From NCBI GenBank assembly GCA_947561585.1, contig CANNZV010001472.1:1-64000 (forward strand): a DNA stretch of 64,000 nt, read 5' to 3'. Within the stretch, counting starts at the first letter, position 1. Each line of letters opens with the position of its first letter. Below are positions 61,260 to 64,000 of this stretch, piece after piece. The position numbers and the translations under genes are program-made. The notes beneath the pieces are model-generated. The model saw only the letters and a program-made list of their open reading frames with translations, was not told where the DNA came from and made no database searches. This stretch comes from Caprella mutica. Taxonomy: Eukaryota > Arthropoda > Malacostraca > Amphipoda > Caprellidae.

Positions 61260-63205
61260 TTAGCTCAAAATTACCTAGAACGTCAAGTTATTTTTTTTTT
61301 CAATTTCAATCTCTAACTTTTTATTTCAACAAATATAAACAAAGTAAAATAAGTGAAAGAATGAGAATTTTCTTATAAAATGGAGTAAGAAAAATATGAG
61401 ATCAAATTTCAAAAAAGGCCACATGATGATTTAGGTAAATTCAAGCTAAACATATTAGCTTCCAAATTTTTTCTGTAGGAACAACCCTCATTCAGCATTT
61501 AGATTTTTTGTTGATAGGGGGGGGGGGGGGTAGGGAGTAAAAATAAGTGTTTCTTCCCTCACAGGGGAGTGAGACCTCAAAATGAAAAATTACCTGAGCA
61601 ACTTAAAAAGATTTGGAGCATTTTGTCAAAATCTCAGCTCAATCGAACGAGTATTATGTGTAGCTAGCGAGACCACTAGAAGATCCCCTTAATTAGTAAA
61701 TAATTTCTTTACAATACGGAAATGGATTAATTGCAATGTTGCAGGAAGGTAGCATAAATAAAATATTTCACCCAAAAGTAATTTAAAGTACAAATTTTGA
61801 GAATCAAATAAATAGCAAATCAAAAACTTAATTTGATGCTCTATTGAAATAATATCAAAATTACTAATCATTATTTCCTTTTTATTCATTTACCATTAAA
61901 TGAGTCGAATTATTGAATGTTGATTATTTTACCACCGAAAACTGGAATTACTTCAATTCCTAAATATTAAATAAAATTTTGTCCTATTGTATAAAAAATA
62001 ATTCCATCATTGAGCCATCATTCATAATTTCCACAGTGTATATATTGAAGGAAACCTCTATATATTCACATTGGGCAAAAGTGAATGACAAATTCACAGC
62101 TACTTTTATATTCTTTTCAAGCACATAATAACATTTTGAATCTTCCATTCATCTTGTTCAGTTTTGAAAGAAGAATTTAGAACGAAAGTCTAACGTATTC
62201 CAGCATCCTTTACATTCGAGTTTATTCCTCAGCCAAATAGTTAGGAGGTTTTTGTGCCTTTAATGCGATTTGTGAGTGAAAAATACGCAGTTCTGATCTC
62301 CAGAAAAAATGGAAAAGAAATTGAAAGAAAGGGAATCTTGTTTGAGCTCTAAAATGTATCGTAAGAATGTGTTTGAGTTTTGTGTTAACTTTTAAGTATT
62401 ATTCTGCGATGAATTATTCATTTACGAATAATTGTTTTAAATGAATCATACAATAATTTTATAAATAAACAGAGATTTAAATTTGCAAATATATTTAAAT
62501 TAAATTGAAGCGAAAATAGAGTGAAAAAGAGCCTATCTAATAATCAATATTACAGGACCTACGTGGTTGATTGATCTTTTTACCCAATATGTGTGAAATG
62601 AATAAGAAAAATTCTCATGATTAAAGATTGCTAATTTTCTATAATTTGACCATCAATAGCACAATTTTGTCTCCGCCTACTAAATATCATTCAACTGAGT
62701 GCCAATAGGGGACTATGAAACAGTGTTTTTTATGGAAAAATTTACCTCTCTGGGTAACTGACGGTAAAATACAATTTAGTGATTATTAATGAACATGCAT
62801 CCAAATTGATACTCATCGAACTTCACAAGAATTTATATCCAATGAAATAACAATATATAACAATTTTGAATTGAAGAATGTTTTTTTTCCACGTAGAAAT
62901 ATTTAAATTTTGCTGTTAATTGTCCTATAATCAGTTAATATTCTCTTCACAAGGCTCCTAAGATTCATAGAACTGAATCAAAAGAGCATTTTGAAGGGAA
63001 TAAATTATTCTGAAATTGAAAGTAATATGCAAATGAATTAATGAAATATCTCAAAGGTAAAGAAAACATAAATCAGCTCGTCTGCATTTAAAATGAGCAA
63101 CAATGAAAAAACTTAATTGTGCTGACATTTTTTTTTTAATATTTAGTTCCTATACAAAAGCTTAACCCTGCGTATTTCGGAATCCATTCGTACAAGTGTC
63201 GGTAA
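61260..63205. other. AT-rich non-coding DNA with a poly-G tract
   Basis: No supported gene. A G run at about 61518-61531 is isolated; no phrase element surrounds it. The 66-codon frame at 61689 has no domain. Confidence 0.5.
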
Positions 63206-63210
63206 GTCTA

Positions 63211-63990
63211 AAAGCTTGGTACGTTTACACAATCAGATTTATCTTAATCGTAAGGCATCAAATCGAATGAAACTACGAGGCATTTAAACGCAATCGATTT
63301 ATCTAAAGATCTGTCCAGTTCATGGTAAAATAACAATACAAGGTATGCTCAACCCTCATTAACGTGCCTGAGTATTTTGTGAAGTCATAGATGTGAGAAA
63401 ATGAGTTTTTAACTTGCTATTTCGAGGAAATGGACCTCTAAAGTTATTTCTTTTGTTATCTATTTAAATATATGACCTGTAAAATATTTTAATATATGAT
63501 GTTATAAATTCCCTGTGACTATTTAAAACAGAAAACACTTATTTTGAAGCAAAGAAAAAATTATTCGATCAATGAATGTTCATTTATTAACATTTCATAT
63601 GCCCACTATTATTAATATTACTGAAATAAACGAAAATATCCAATAAAAATATACTTTCAACTTGAATTTGCAATAGGAGAGACAACAAAAGACAATACCT
63701 TCGTCTATAATATCACCCGGAGATGCGTAGAAGAACTCCTTCCTTTGCGGTCATATTTTTAGTTATTATACAATGGTCCAGTTCACGGCTATACCATTAG
63801 CACAACTGCCACGATATTGTCAGATCACTACTTAGACCAAGTATTATATCGAAATCAAACGAGTGGGAGGAGCCAAATATCAATCAAGCACATCCGATTA
63901 GCAGATCAATCGTACGATGCATCGTAGGACGAAAATACCCATTTAGACTTGAGATCTTAAGATAATTCTGATAGTGTAAACCAGGCTATA
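63211..63990. mobile_element. MITE of about 780 bp, TTTACAC terminal repeats
   Basis: The left end (from 63213) reads GCTTGGTACGTTTACACAAT and the right end (complement from 63990) reads TATAGCCTGGTTTACACTAT. The two share TTTACACWATCAGAWTTATC over about 33 bp. The interior has CCAATC/GATTGG-like motifs and a near-palindrome CGTACGATGCATCGTAGG at about 63911. No coding sequence. The target duplication is not clear and the superfamily is left open. Confidence 0.65.
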
Positions 63991-64000
63991 CACTTCTCTA

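Overview
This looks like non-coding, AT-rich nuclear DNA from a eukaryote, most likely an arthropod. No prokaryotic features, rRNA or tRNA genes were recognised. The arthropod guess rests on a short perfect run of the arthropod telomere repeat (CCTAA/TTAGG, near 45990), on abundant decayed Tc1/mariner/pogo-type DNA transposons, and on the overall composition. A hemipteran-like insect or a copepod would both fit; I cannot name the species. There is no convincing complete host gene. The best host-gene candidate is one possible terminal exon on the minus strand (36572-36763), plus a GC-richer coding-like island at about 37790-38270.

The window is dominated by transposable elements. Recognisable transposase relics are a Tc1-like one (about 5872-6600), a mariner/Tc1-like element with intact ends and a TA target duplication (15102-16268), a pogo-like element with TA duplication and a C-terminal transposase relic (49437-50740), and a separate Psq/pogo-type helix-turn-helix fragment (49187-49342, minus). 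Pogo-like and other MITEs lie at 11903-12510 and 63211-63990.

The most striking theme is a recurring architecture. At least ten elements, 0.5-1.7 kb long, have ends built from tandem copies of a short 'phrase' of about 13-29 bp, with the same phrase usually inverted at the other end. The phrase differs in every family (for example AAAACTGCC, ACAACTGCCATG, AACTCGCCG, TTTGCCGAA, TTCCACTG, TTTTCCCCGCC, TCATGAGCCCCC). They lie at about 2696-3172, 3475-4236, 9931-11582, 11903-12510, 23326-23922, 26809-28136, 41572-42577, 51291-52670, 55173-56132 and 59078-59543. They resemble Foldback-type elements and carry no transposase that I can read.

The second theme is a nested insertion that can be resolved from internal evidence. 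A 'GCGCAC' phrase-repeat family has two copies (about 19680-25200 and about 30585-32010). The first is interrupted by a 4.1 kb element (20835-24951) starting CACACAGAG and flanked by TA, and the second copy preserves the empty site. That 4.1 kb element has an inverted sister at 57839-61256. Each sister carries its own insertion of the same C/G-tract phrase element at a different place, and each sister supplies the empty site for the other's insertion. The two large sisters also share four short conserved blocks bordered by splice-like signals, which may be the relic of an intron-bearing element gene.

The remainder is AT-rich intergenic or intronic sequence with tandem arrays (notably 35490-36430, an array with about 80/90 bp units, and 37535-37760, a 14 bp array) and a dispersed repeat pair (about 32100-32480 and 45490-45885).
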